Positions 17,759 through 28,116 of a stretch of 64,000 bases of DNA are shown here, piece by piece. Each line of letters starts with the position of its first letter. The first letter of the stretch is position 1. The stretch covers positions 1 to 64,000 of the forward strand of contig NZ_FUXZ01000006.1 of the NCBI RefSeq assembly GCF_900167115.1. The letters are read 5' to 3'. The notes below the pieces were generated by a model. The model ran no database searches. It was not told where the DNA came from and saw only the letters and a program-made list of their open reading frames with translations. The stretch comes from Eubacterium uniforme (GTDB lineage Bacteria; Bacillota; Clostridia; Lachnospirales; Lachnospiraceae). A program made the translations under genes and the position numbers.

Positions 17759-19224
17759 TACTTCGCCTCCTCTAAGAATGTATCTACGTTCTGCTTATAC
17801 CACCAATCTGTGTATGGTAGTTTGCTTCTCTTTGCTAAGTTTTCTTCAAAACTTCTGTTCTTAATTGCATCTAAAATAGTCTTAGCAAATTCTAATGTAT
17901 GCTTATATCCGAATATCATATATTCGTCAGCTACATAAATAGCAGGTGTACCATTCTTAATAGCCCAAACAGTTGAGCCTGGATGACGTGATAAGTACAT
18001 ATCTGGTTGATATTTATTAAGAATATTCATAACTTCGTAGTTCTGCTGATCAGCAACACTTGCTTCAAAGTCAATATCATTATCAAGAAGATATTTCATT
18101 GAAGGAGGAACATCTCCATTTTCATACTTCTTATCGTAATGCCATGCAAGTGCCCATACAACCTTGATTCCAAGTTCTTCAAGTACACGAGATACTTCAA
18201 ATGTATAACCTGGACCCATACCAAGAACTGCTGTTAAGCCCTTAAGTTCTTTCTTAACTTCTTCAATCTGTGGTAAGTAGATTGCTCTCTGTTCTTCAAG
18301 GTATTTTTCAATCTTATCGCTACGTCCTGTAACTCTTCCAATTTCGCGAAGCCATGTTTCAAAACCTTTAATACCACACTGATTTATACTTCTTATATAT
18401 GGAACTCCATATTTTTCTTCAAGTGCATTTCCAAGATAGTTACCAAGTGTTCCACAGATACATGTTGTTGCAATGCTTTCTGATAAATGTGATAACTCTT
18501 CTACTGTTGAGTTACAATATAAGAATACTGGCTCTAAATCAAACTGCTTAAACATTTCAATAATTTCTGGTCTAGCACTTTCAAAGAAGTTCTTAAAGTT
18601 AATTTTATTTGTTTTAACACCTTCACGAGGTGGCTGTACGATTTCCTGTAAAACTGCATGGTCTGAAATATCAAAACCTGTAGCCCAGATTCTTGACTTG
18701 AAACCTTCACAATGAACTGCTACGATTGGAACTCCAACTTCGTCGCGAACTTCATCAACAATACTATCTATATCTTCACCTATGATACCAGTTGTACAAG
18801 AACTTGAAACAAATATTGCCTTAGGTGAATATCTCTTATTTACTTCTAAAATAACATTTCTTAAAGTTGCTGTTGAACCAAAGATTGTATCATTTTCATT
18901 AACATCTGTTCCAACATAAACTGTATCTGAAGTTACGCCTCTCTTCTTAGCCATAACTTTTGACATATAATATGAATTAGCTGCTGCAACTGAACATCCT
19001 GATGGTCCATGATGAATTATGGCAACATCTCTTATTCCAGATAACTGACCTAATCCACATGATGATAAACATGTACTTGACTGAGAAAAACATCTTGAAC
19101 AACCCTTAAGTGTTCCACACTCACTCTTCTCTGCAAGATCTTTGAGTGTACCTACATAACCAGTAATTGATCCTATACGATTTTCTCTAGTCGCTATATT
19201 TGAATTACTTAAATTAATAGCCAT
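17758..19224 (-). CDS. Nitrogenase-like component 1, NifD-like (alpha) subunit
   Basis: 488 residues. P-cluster-type cysteines are Cys56 (SSCGLGQLSG), Cys77 (HHGPSGCS) and Cys143 (SSSCTTGIIGEDI). Extra cysteines at 36, 42, 45 and 52 form an unusual N-terminal cluster. The active-site cofactor ligands seem kept. Cys257, twelve residues before EEKYG, aligns with NifD Cys275, and His442 (FGYKHTLEF) lies where NifD has His442. So this subunit probably holds an iron-sulfur catalytic cofactor rather than acting like BchN or CfbD. A divergent cysteine synthase lies immediately upstream, suggesting sulfur substrates. Best hypothesis: a C-S bond reductase related in concept to methylthio-alkane reductase. 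Confidence 0.85.
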   Translation of the reverse strand: MAINLSNSNIATRENRIGSITGYVGTLKDLAEKSECGTLKGCSRCFSQSSTCLSSCGLGQLSGIRDVAIIHHGPSGCSVAAANSYYMSKVMAKKRGVTSDTVYVGTDVNENDTIFGSTATLRNVILEVNKRYSPKAIFVSSSCTTGIIGEDIDSIVDEVRDEVGVPIVAVHCEGFKSRIWATGFDISDHAVLQEIVQPPREGVKTNKINFKNFFESARPEIIEMFKQFDLEPVFLYCNSTVEELSHLSESIATTCICGTLGNYLGNALEEKYGVPYIRSINQCGIKGFETWLREIGRVTGRSDKIEKYLEEQRAIYLPQIEEVKKELKGLTAVLGMGPGYTFEVSRVLEELGIKVVWALAWHYDKKYENGDVPPSMKYLLDNDIDFEASVADQQNYEVMNILNKYQPDMYLSRHPGSTVWAIKNGTPAIYVADEYMIFGYKHTLEFAKTILDAIKNRSFEENLAKRSKLPYTDWWYKQNVDTFLEEAK

Positions 19225-19242
19225 TTTCGCATTCCTTTCTAT

Positions 19243-20241
19243 TTAGCCTTGATATTCCTCGTTAAAAAGATTTGTTGAAAGATATCTAAGACCTGTATCT
19301 GGTAAAACTGCAACAATTGTCTTACCCTTGTTTTCTGGTCTTTTTGCAAGAACTGTTGCTGCATGAATTGCACCACCTGATGATGTGCCAATCAAAATAC
19401 CATCTGTCTTAGCAACTTCTCTTGCAGCTTTGTATGCTTCAATAGTTTCTACTTCAACTTTTTCATCATATATATTTAAATCCATTGTTGAAGGAATTCT
19501 TTCCTTAGGCACTCCTTCAAATGGGTGTACGCCTGTAATTTCTTCTGGCTCTGGATTACTATCACTAGGAAGTGAATTAGGGCCTGGCTGAATAGCAACA
19601 ACTTTAATATCACTATTCTTGCTCTTTAAGAATTTACCTGTTCCTGAAACTGTTCCACCTGTACCAACATTTGCTACTAAGATATCTACATTACCTTCTG
19701 TATCTTCCCAGATTTCTGGACCTGTTGTAGCTTCATGGATTGCAGGGTTAGCTGGATTAGATACCTGATCAACGAAGAAGATATTCTCCTGACCAGCTAA
19801 AACTTCATTTCTCAAAGCGTCAATTGCAGCTACAAAATCACCATTAGTTTCCTGTAAAACTCTTGCAACAACTGGCTCTTCTGATAACTTAATTGTTTCA
19901 CCACCGAAAGCCTGAATAACCTGGAATCTTTCCTTACTTACATTATCCTGAACATAAACTTTAAATTTATATCCCTTAGCTGCTGCAATTGCTGCAAGAC
20001 CAATACCTGTATTACCACTTGTTGTTTCAACAATTGTATAACCTGGTTTAAGTAAACCTTTTTTCTCTGCATCTTCAACCATTGCAAGAGCGATTCTATC
20101 TTTTACACTCTGATTTGGATTAAAGTATTCAAGTTTAACTAAAATCTTAGCTTCAAGATTATTCTTTTTTTCATAGTTTACTAATTCAAGTAAAGGTGTT
20201 CTTCCTACAAGTTCTGTAATTGACTTATTAATTTTTCCCAT
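19243..20241 (-). CDS. Divergent cysteine synthase-like PLP enzyme inside the nitrogenase-like cluster
   Basis: 332 residues, fold type II PLP enzyme. The PLP lysine is in NQSVKDR near residue 46, the substrate loop is TTSGNTG where CysK has PTSGNTG, the phosphate loop is GTGGTVSGTG and the C-terminal loop GTSSGGA. It carries an insert relative to the 311-residue CysK at 22599-23534, including a stretch around DSNPEPEEITG. It is a paralogue, not a duplicate copy. It sits between the NifH-like and NifD-like genes with gaps of 62 and 18 bases. It may fix the sulfide or thiol released by the reductase onto O-acetylserine or a related acceptor (inference). Confidence 0.85.
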   Translation of the reverse strand: MGKINKSITELVGRTPLLELVNYEKKNNLEAKILVKLEYFNPNQSVKDRIALAMVEDAEKKGLLKPGYTIVETTSGNTGIGLAAIAAAKGYKFKVYVQDNVSKERFQVIQAFGGETIKLSEEPVVARVLQETNGDFVAAIDALRNEVLAGQENIFFVDQVSNPANPAIHEATTGPEIWEDTEGNVDILVANVGTGGTVSGTGKFLKSKNSDIKVVAIQPGPNSLPSDSNPEPEEITGVHPFEGVPKERIPSTMDLNIYDEKVEVETIEAYKAAREVAKTDGILIGTSSGGAIHAATVLAKRPENKGKTIVAVLPDTGLRYLSTNLFNEEYQG

Positions 20242-20303
20242 AATTCATTTCCTACCAAGAGATAGTATCAAATCACTACTATCTCATATCCTTTCTTCAA
20301 AAA

Positions 20304-21509
<1,206 letters not shown>

Positions 21510-21517
<8 letters not shown>

Positions 21518-22382
21518 GAGAAAATGTCTCCTTCACATTTAGTCGTCTTTGATAAATCTGATCTCCATATTCAGATTTACCTGGGACACCAACGGCATCC
21601 GCTCTACAATGCTGACAATGTCTAAATACATCAATATACTTTGATGCTTTTGTTCGCGCTTCATCTATCTCTGCACAAACAGGAGCTTTTACATTTTTAA
21701 GTTCATGCTGTGGAATAAGTGGGATTATATTATAGATTTTAGCTCCAGCTTCCTTAACAGTTTTTGCAATAGTTTCAATATGATCACCATTGATTTCTGG
21801 AACTAATACTGTATTGACCTTAACTGTAATTCCTGCATCTGCCACTTTCTTTATTCCTTCAAGCTGATTCTTAATTAGTATTTCTGCTGCTTTAACTCCT
21901 TCTATCTTTTCACCATGATAGATAATGTATGCATTAAGCTTACTTTCTATCTCTGGATCAACAGCATTTACTGTAACTGTAAGAGAATCAATTCCTACAT
22001 CAATAACATCCTGTGCTCTTTCGCTAAGTAACAAACCATTTGTACTCATGCACTTAATAAGATTTGGAAATTTTTCCTTTATAATCTTAAAAGTATCCAA
22101 AGCATAATTAGATGCTAATGTATCTCCAGGTCCTGCAATTCCTGCGACCTTTATATCAGGGCATATATCTAATGCCTTCTTTAAAATATCTTCACACTCC
22201 TCAGGTTTTAACACTTTAGATGTAACTCCTGGTCTTTCTTCGACATCATTTATTGTTCTGTCGCAAAACCTACATGCTATATTACAACCCGGACTAACTG
22301 GAAGATGAATTCTGCCTGCATTGTTTTTATGGCCTCCAAAACATGGATGAGAATTTTGTAAATCCTTGTATGTATTACTCAT
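21510..22382 (-). CDS. NifB-like radical SAM protein (cofactor precursor synthase)
   Basis: 290 residues from the ATG at 22382, five bases after GGAGG; an ATG four codons upstream overlaps that site. Radical SAM cluster ligands are Cys33, Cys37 and Cys40 (CNIACRFC). The other residues that bind substrate [4Fe-4S] clusters in NifB are also present: HPCF at 12-15 and Cys256/Cys259 in CQHCRADAVG. In NifB these allow carbide insertion to form the 8Fe-9S-C NifB-co. Their conservation suggests that the cluster makes a NifB-co-type cofactor. NifE, NifN and NifV are absent, so the mature cofactor may be an all-iron L-cluster-like species. Confidence 0.88.
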
Positions 22383-22455
22383 AAAATCCTCCATTTTTTC
22401 TCTTAAAATGCTCCATTTTTACTCATTTTTGACCAAAAAAAGGTATAATATAACC

Positions 22456-22598
22456 CTGCAAAAAAATCAGCGTTTTTTTTGCAAGGTCAGATTATTCAAT
22501 ATTAATGCCTTTGATTCCTTGAATCAAAGGAGCCCTCCGCGGCTTTGAGCGGAGTCAGAGATTCTCTGTAAGAGAATCCTCCTTATCTATAACTCAAC
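22456..22598 (-). ncRNA. Structured leader/intergenic RNA between cysK and the nifB-like gene
   Basis: The 216-bp gap contains a chain of perfect or near-perfect hairpins on the minus strand. They are GATTCTCT-TAC-AGAGAATC, CTCCGC with GCGGAG, CCTTTGATTC-AAG-GAATCAAAGG, and an A/T-rich hairpin TTGCAAAAAAA with TTTTTTTGCA. AAGGAG and CTCCTT can pair to enclose the first two as a three-way junction. ATTATTCAAT at the cysK 3' end complements 22491-22500 and could close the whole. It matches no riboswitch I know. May be a cis-regulatory RNA, an attenuator or a REP-like repeat. No clear sigma-A promoter for the nifB-like gene is seen. Confidence 0.4.
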
Positions 22599-23534
22599 CT
22601 AGTTATTGAATAATGGAGTAGATAAGTATCTATCGCCTGAATCAGGGAGAAGAGCTACGATTGTCTTACCCTTATTCTCTGGTCTCTTAGCTAAAATCTC
22701 AGCTGCCTTTAAAGCGGCACCAGAAGAAATACCAACTAAGATACCTTCTGATACTGCGAATGCTTTACCTTCAGCAAATGCATCCTCATTATCAATTGCG
22801 ATAACTTCATCATATACCTTTGTATTTAAAACATCAGGCACGAAACCTGCGCCGATACCCTGAATCTTATGAGGGCCAGCAACACCTGTTGATAATACTG
22901 CACTTGTTGCAGGTTCAACAGCTACAATCTTAACGTTAGGATTCTGTGATTTTAAATATTCACCAACACCTGTAACTGTTCCACCAGTACCAACACCTGC
23001 TACAAAAATATCAACTTTACCTTCTGTCTGATCCCAAATTTCTGGACCAGTTGTTTCTCTATGAACCTTTGGATTAGCTGGATTAATGAACTGTCCTAAA
23101 ATAGCTGATCCTTCGATTTCTTTATTAAGTTCTTCTGCTTTTGCAATGGCACCTTTCATACCCTTAGCACCTTCAGTAAGAACAATTTCTGCACCGTATG
23201 CTTTTAAAAGATTTCTTCTTTCAACACTCATGGTATCAGGGAGTGTTAAAATTGCTTTGTAACCCTTAGCTGCTGCAACTGCTGCAAGACCAATACCTGT
23301 GTTACCACTAGTTGGTTCGATAATTGTTGCGCCAGGTTTTAATAAACCTTTTGCTTCAGCATCCTCAATCATTGAAAGGGCAACTCTGTCTTTAACTGAT
23401 CCTGCTGGATTTAAATATTCAAGTTTAGCAAGAACAGTTGCTTCTGTAATCTCTCTCTTTTTTGAATAACCATTAAGTTTAAGTAATGGTGTTTCTCCAA
23501 TTAATTCTAATGCGCTTTGTTTAATTTTACTCAT
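22599..23534 (-). CDS. cysK: Cysteine synthase (O-acetylserine sulfhydrylase)
   Basis: 311 residues, typical CysK length. PLP lysine in AGSVKDR near 46, canonical PTSGNTG, phosphate loop GTGGTVTG and C-terminal GISSGAAL. Converts O-acetylserine and sulfide to cysteine. First gene of the sulfur region to carry a clear promoter, with the same upstream motif as metNIQ. It precedes the nifB-like operon on the same strand, 216 bases apart, so read-through could join the two. The second, divergent paralogue inside the operon suggests different acceptor use. Confidence 0.93.
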   Translation of the reverse strand: MSKIKQSALELIGETPLLKLNGYSKKREITEATVLAKLEYLNPAGSVKDRVALSMIEDAEAKGLLKPGATIIEPTSGNTGIGLAAVAAAKGYKAILTLPDTMSVERRNLLKAYGAEIVLTEGAKGMKGAIAKAEELNKEIEGSAILGQFINPANPKVHRETTGPEIWDQTEGKVDIFVAGVGTGGTVTGVGEYLKSQNPNVKIVAVEPATSAVLSTGVAGPHKIQGIGAGFVPDVLNTKVYDEVIAIDNEDAFAEGKAFAVSEGILVGISSGAALKAAEILAKRPENKGKTIVALLPDSGDRYLSTPLFNN

Positions 23535-23578
23535 ATGTCATATCCTCCTTCAAAAAGTTCTTTTCTTAACATGTGTAT

Positions 23579-23646
23579 ATTCTATCACTTATCTAGTTAT
23601 TTGAAAAATCTTTAATATTTATCATTAGTTATAAGCATTATTTATA
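23579..23646 (-). promoter_or_regulatory. cysK promoter with putative LysR-type activator site
   Basis: Minus strand: TTTTCA (23602-23607), 17 bases, TAGAAT (23579-23584). Twelve bases above the minus-35 lies a 27-bp motif (23620-23646) of form TATAAATAA-N4-TATAACNAATGATA. The metNIQ promoter has the same motif at the same 12-base distance. Weak core elements plus a site at about -40 to -70 fit activation by a LysR-type regulator. Confidence 0.55.
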
Positions 23647-23786
23647 GCAAAGTGTGTCATATTAGATTTGGTTATATATTAGTTTTATAACAACAATTAA
23701 ATGTTTATTATATAATCTATGATTTTTAATATGCATAATTTTAAATATTTATTATTATAATTCAGTTTACATCCCATCTAAATACT

Positions 23787-24962
23787 TTAAGTTAGTATCA
23801 TTTTGATTCTATCTAAACATTCTTTAACTATAGCTCTAGGTGTTGCAACATTTATACGTTCAAAGCCTTCGCCAACCTTACCAAATATCTTGCCACTATC
23901 AAGCCAAAGTTTAGCCTCATTAATAATTCTTCGATCCAATTCTTCAAACTCAATTCCAGTCCTCCTAAAATCAAGCCATACAAGGTAAGTTCCTTCACCA
24001 TCCACAACCTTTACTCCAGGTAAGTTTTCATCAACATATTGCTTTACAAAGTCAATATTTGACTTAACATACTTAAGCATAGCTTCATACCATTCATCGC
24101 CATAATTATATGCTGCTTTTGTAGCCTCAAGGCCAAACACACTAAGCTGACTTATTCCAGCAGCATCAAGTTGATGTTTAAACATAGCTCTTAATCTTGG
24201 ATTAGGAATAAAAATATTAGACATTAGTAATGAAGCCAAGTTAAAAGTCTTACTTATGGATGTACAAACTAAAGTTATATCCTTGTATTCTTCCTTCACC
24301 GTAGTAAATACATAATGTTCTCCTTCAAATACAAAGTCATTATGAATCTCATCACTCACTACAATAACTCCATACTTAAGACAGATATCACCCATCGCTA
24401 TAAGTTCTTCCTTAGTAAAAACTCTACTTGATGGATTATGAGGATTACAAAGGAAAAATAATTTAATATTATTATCTTTAATCTTTTGCTCAAAATCCTT
24501 AATATCAATATGATACTTATTATCATCTCCTAAAACCAAGTCATTACTTACAACGACTCTTTCATTATCCTCTATTACTTCAAAAAAAGGATAATATACA
24601 GGTTTTTGAATTAACACACCATCTCCAACTTCAGTATATGCTTTAACTGCAAGAGCTAATGCATTAACAACACCAGGAGTTTTTACAAGCCAACTTCTCT
24701 CAACATCCCAGTTATGATGTACCTTCATCCATCGTTTTACAGCATTAAAATAATCTTCTCGTCCTTCACTATATCCAAATATTCCATGTTTTGCCCTTTC
24801 TACAAGAGCATCCTCAATATACGAAGATGTTTTAAAATCCATGTCCGCAACCCAAAAAGGCAAAACATCTAATGGATAACCACGACGATCAGCGAAATCA
24901 TACTTCAAACAATCAGTACCTTTTCTGTTTATAATCTCGTCAAAATTCAAATTTCTTTCCAT
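23787..24962 (-). CDS. MalY/PatB-type aminotransferase family cystathionine beta-lyase
   Basis: 391 residues, fold type I PLP enzyme. Motifs include YPLDVLPFWVADMDF at the N-terminus, LCNPHNPSSRVF, VVSDEIHNDF and the PLP lysine in TSISKTFNLASL, then the C-terminal FGKVGEGFERINVA. Sequence pattern is that of MalY/PatB, which cleave cystathionine and other cysteine S-conjugates to a thiol, pyruvate and ammonia. Placed beside cystathionine gamma-synthase/lyase, cysK and the nitrogenase-like cluster, it would supply homocysteine or release thiols from S-conjugates. Confidence 0.85.
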   Translation of the reverse strand: MERNLNFDEIINRKGTDCLKYDFADRRGYPLDVLPFWVADMDFKTSSYIEDALVERAKHGIFGYSEGREDYFNAVKRWMKVHHNWDVERSWLVKTPGVVNALALAVKAYTEVGDGVLIQKPVYYPFFEVIEDNERVVVSNDLVLGDDNKYHIDIKDFEQKIKDNNIKLFFLCNPHNPSSRVFTKEELIAMGDICLKYGVIVVSDEIHNDFVFEGEHYVFTTVKEEYKDITLVCTSISKTFNLASLLMSNIFIPNPRLRAMFKHQLDAAGISQLSVFGLEATKAAYNYGDEWYEAMLKYVKSNIDFVKQYVDENLPGVKVVDGEGTYLVWLDFRRTGIEFEELDRRIINEAKLWLDSGKIFGKVGEGFERINVATPRAIVKECLDRIKMILT

Positions 24963-25031
24963 TGCTTCACATCCTTATATGTATAAATTCAGTTTCTAAT
25001 CATGTGCAATTTTTATACATATCTATTATAT

Positions 25032-26189
25032 TTATTTCTCATCTAATAAACTAAACACTCTATCTAATTCATTAATAAGATCATCTATATCTTCTATGCC
25101 AACTGATAATCTGAGCGTTTCATTTGTAATACCATTTTTAAGTCTAACTTCTTCTGGTACATCTGCATGAGTCTGTGTTACAGGATAAGTAATTAATGTT
25201 TCTGTTCCACCTAAACTTTCAGCATATTTTATAAGCCGAACATTTGCCAAAACTGCTAGAGCATTTTCTTTGTTATCCACATAGAATGTTAGCATCGAAC
25301 CAAATCCTCTTGCCTGTTTCTTTATAAGTTCATATCCTGGATGTTCTGGTAATCCTGGATAAAAAACTTTTGTAACATGCTTTTGATTTTTCAACCAATT
25401 TGCAATTTTAATTGCATTATCCTGTGATTTTTCCATACGAACACCTAATGTTTTTACACCTCTAAGTATAAGCCAACAATCAATTGGAGCAAGTCCAGAT
25501 CCTGTTGTCTTTATAAGGAACCTTAGTTGCTCTTTGATACTTTCATTATTTGTTACAATAAATCCAGCAAGTGTATCATTATGACCACCTATAAACTTAG
25601 TACCACTATGTATTACCACATCTGCACCAAGTTCAAGTGGATTTTGAAAATATGGAGATAAAAAAGTATTATCAACAATAAAAATCAAATTATGAGCCTT
25701 GGCTATCTTTGCAATCTTTCCAATATCCGAAACATTCATCATTGGATTAGTTGGTGTCTCAATAAAAATAGCCTTTGTATTATCCTTTATTTCCTTTTCA
25801 ATATCATCTTCAGAACAATTGATATAACTAAATTCATAATTATTCTTCTTTGACACATTATCAAAAAGTCTAGTTGTTCCGCCATATAAATCAGCTTCAA
25901 CTATAATATGATCACCCGGTTTGAACAATTCCATAAGTAATGTAATTGCAGCCATTCCCGATGATAGAGCAAATGCATCTATTCCACCTTCAATACTTGC
26001 AATTATCTTTTCTAATTGTTCTCTTGTTGGATTTTGAAGTCTGGTATAATCAAATCCTGAGCTTCTACCAACCTCTGGGTGTTCATAAGTAGCTGTCTGA
26101 AATATAGGAAAACTTAAAGCTCCATAATTTAAACATTTCCCTTCATCTTCTTCTAAGTGTATACATCGCGTATTTATTCCTCTGTCCAT
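25032..26189 (-). CDS. Cystathionine gamma-synthase/lyase family enzyme (Cys/Met metabolism PLP)
   Basis: 385 residues, Cys_Met_Meta_PP family. YEHPEVGRSSGFDYTRLQNPT near the N-terminus, SSGMAAI, EADLYGGTTRLF, ETPTNPMM, VDNTFLSPY and the PLP lysine in VIHSGTKFIGGHND near residue 200. It could act as cystathionine gamma-synthase, gamma-lyase or O-acetylhomoserine sulfhydrylase, which sequence motifs alone do not separate. It sits 69 bases upstream of the MalY-type lyase on the same strand, so the pair can run cysteine to homocysteine. A weak version of the shared activator motif (TATCATT word at 26232-26238) lies upstream. Confidence 0.85.
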   Translation of the reverse strand: MDRGINTRCIHLEEDEGKCLNYGALSFPIFQTATYEHPEVGRSSGFDYTRLQNPTREQLEKIIASIEGGIDAFALSSGMAAITLLMELFKPGDHIIVEADLYGGTTRLFDNVSKKNNYEFSYINCSEDDIEKEIKDNTKAIFIETPTNPMMNVSDIGKIAKIAKAHNLIFIVDNTFLSPYFQNPLELGADVVIHSGTKFIGGHNDTLAGFIVTNNESIKEQLRFLIKTTGSGLAPIDCWLILRGVKTLGVRMEKSQDNAIKIANWLKNQKHVTKVFYPGLPEHPGYELIKKQARGFGSMLTFYVDNKENALAVLANVRLIKYAESLGGTETLITYPVTQTHADVPEEVRLKNGITNETLRLSVGIEDIDDLINELDRVFSLLDEK

Positions 26190-26259
26190 ACATCATTCTC
26201 CATATTCTAAAAAATATAGCTAATTTACTCATATCATTTTGGCAAGTTATTTTATATAT

Positions 26260-26304
26260 AAAATACGCCAGATTACATTTGTAAATGTATATCTGACGTA
26301 TTTT
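26260..26304 (-). terminator. Terminator of the metNIQ operon
   Basis: A 14-bp stem with one mismatch, AAAATACGCCAGAT (26260-26273) against ATCTGACGTATTTT (26291-26304), with an inner TACATT/AATGTA pairing. About 104 bases after the metQ stop. Confidence 0.7.
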
Positions 26305-26407
26305 GCACATGTAATTAAGTTCTTTTTAATATAATTATTATATTAAATCTTCGATGATATTATTAATAAAAATTAATGTATCATCATTATTCTATTGTAC
26401 CCATATC

Positions 26408-27250
26408 TTATTCAAAAGGAATTACTGCTCCTTCATACTTATCATTAATGAACTTCTTGATTTCATCTGATTTTAATACTTTAACAAGTTCCTTAATTCC
26501 TTCGTTGTTTTCATTACCTTCTTTAACAGCAATGATATTTACATATGTTTTAGCTGCTTCTGAATCGCTAGCTTCATATGCAAGTGCATCCTTTGAAACA
26601 ACATATCCTGCTTCAAGAGCATAGTTACCATTTAATACAACGAATTCATCTTCACCAACAACTCTTGCAACCTGTGCACTTTCAAGTTCATCAAACTTAA
26701 TTTCTTTTGGATTCTCTTCAATATCATTTACAGTTGCTGTAAGACCAGCACCTTCTTTAAGTTTAATAAGACCATTTGCTTCTAATAAAAGTAAAGCTCT
26801 TGCTTCATTTGTTGTATCGTTAGGTATTGCAATTCTGTCACCTTTTTCAACATCATCAAGTGATTTTTTCTTTCCAGGATAAATACCAAATGGTTCGTAA
26901 TGAATATCACCAGCGTCTACTAAGTGTGTACCCTTTTCATCATTGAAACTATCAAGATATGGTACATGCTGGAAGTAGTTAGCATCATACTCTCCACTTT
27001 CAACAACTTCATTTGGCTGAACGTAATCTTCAAATTCTGTAACCTTTAATTCATAACCTTTATCCTTTAAAATCTTCTTAGCTTCATTTAAAATTTCTGC
27101 ATGCGGAATAGGTGTTGCTGCAATCTTAATTGTCTTTGTTTCTTCTTTTTTGTCCTTACCTTTTGCATTTGCTGCTTTCTTTCCACATCCGCTAAGTGAT
27201 GATACCGCTAATGCTCCTATTAATGCTACTGCTAATAATTTCTTTTTCAT
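26408..27250 (-). CDS. metQ: Methionine ABC transporter substrate-binding lipoprotein MetQ
   Basis: 280 residues from the ATG at 27250, preceded by AAAGGAAA; an in-frame start 13 codons upstream would put a charged stretch before the signal peptide. Lipoprotein signal with SSLSGC lipobox. NlpA/MetQ family: IAATPIPHAEIL at the start of the mature part, then a FEDYVQPNEVVESGEYDANYF stretch, AIPNDTTNEARALLLLEANGLI and VLNGNYALEAG. Binds methionine, possibly also its sulfoxide or related thioethers, outside the membrane. Last gene of metNIQ, 200 bases after metI with a palindrome in the gap. Confidence 0.92.
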   Translation of the reverse strand: MKKKLLAVALIGALAVSSLSGCGKKAANAKGKDKKEETKTIKIAATPIPHAEILNEAKKILKDKGYELKVTEFEDYVQPNEVVESGEYDANYFQHVPYLDSFNDEKGTHLVDAGDIHYEPFGIYPGKKKSLDDVEKGDRIAIPNDTTNEARALLLLEANGLIKLKEGAGLTATVNDIEENPKEIKFDELESAQVARVVGEDEFVVLNGNYALEAGYVVSKDALAYEASDSEAAKTYVNIIAVKEGNENNEGIKELVKVLKSDEIKKFINDKYEGAVIPFE

Positions 27251-27296
27251 ACTTTTAATTTCCTTTCGTGCTATAATTCTTTTTTTCATATATTGT

Positions 27297-27315
27297 TAGT
27301 ATCATTTTGATACTA
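27297..27315. promoter_or_regulatory. Palindrome in the metI-metQ gap
   Basis: TAGTATCA-TTT-TGATACTA, a perfect 8-bp dyad 47 bases upstream of the metQ start. It may be an operator, or an mRNA hairpin that raises the level of the binding-protein message relative to metNI. Confidence 0.45.
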
Positions 27316-27450
27316 TGTAACTTAATAATTTATTTAATAATCTAATATTTTAGATTTTGTAAATATTTGTAACTTAATTTTTGAATTTCTAAATGTTTTA
27401 TTTCCTTAATTATTTTCTTATCATTTTAAGTTTTCTTTATTATTCAAATC

Positions 27451-28116
27451 TTATATGTTTCTCTTATCTGTTTTCTTAGCTATAAGATTTCCAGAAGTTT
27501 GAAATACCTGAACTAAAACTATTAGTAAAACTACTGTTATTACCATAATATTAGTCTGATATCTATAATAGCCATATCTTACTGCTATATCTCCTAGGCC
27601 TCCGCCTCCGACAACGCCAGCCATTGCTGAATAACCAAGTATGGTACCAATTGCAATTGTAATTCCTGATATTATGGATGTCTTACTTTCTGTAATAAGA
27701 ACATGAATAATAATTCTTAAATTCGAAGCACCCATCGATCTTGCTGCTTCAACTACGCCATTATCAACTTCCTTAATTGACGATTCAACCATTCGTGCTA
27801 TAAATGGTATAGCAGCTACCACAAGTGGAACAACCGTTGCACTCACACCAGTGCTTCGTCCAACTACAAGTCTTGTAAATGGTATTAGTAAAATGAGTAG
27901 TATTAAAAACGGAATACTTCTTAAAACATTTACTATAAAATCAAGAACTTTATATATTACTTTATTAGGTGTAAGTCCGTCTTTATCTGTAACAGCTAAG
28001 CATATACCAAGTGGTAGTCCAACCAGATAACCAACAAATGTTGAAGCTAAAGTCATATATAATGTTTCGCCTATTCCATTGATTATCATTTGTCTAATTT
28101 CAGGCTCCAACATCAC
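27451..28116 (-). CDS. metI: Methionine ABC transporter permease MetI
   Basis: 221 residues with five predicted membrane helices. The BPD_transp_1 EAA loop reads EAARSMGASNLRIIIHVLITES, typical for contact with the ATPase. The C-terminal MAGVVGGGGLGDIAVRYGYYRY segment is characteristic of MetI. The ATG overlaps the end of metN by 17 bases, so translation is coupled. Confidence 0.93.
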   Translation of the reverse strand: MMLEPEIRQMIINGIGETLYMTLASTFVGYLVGLPLGICLAVTDKDGLTPNKVIYKVLDFIVNVLRSIPFLILLILLIPFTRLVVGRSTGVSATVVPLVVAAIPFIARMVESSIKEVDNGVVEAARSMGASNLRIIIHVLITESKTSIISGITIAIGTILGYSAMAGVVGGGGLGDIAVRYGYYRYQTNIMVITVVLLIVLVQVFQTSGNLIAKKTDKRNI

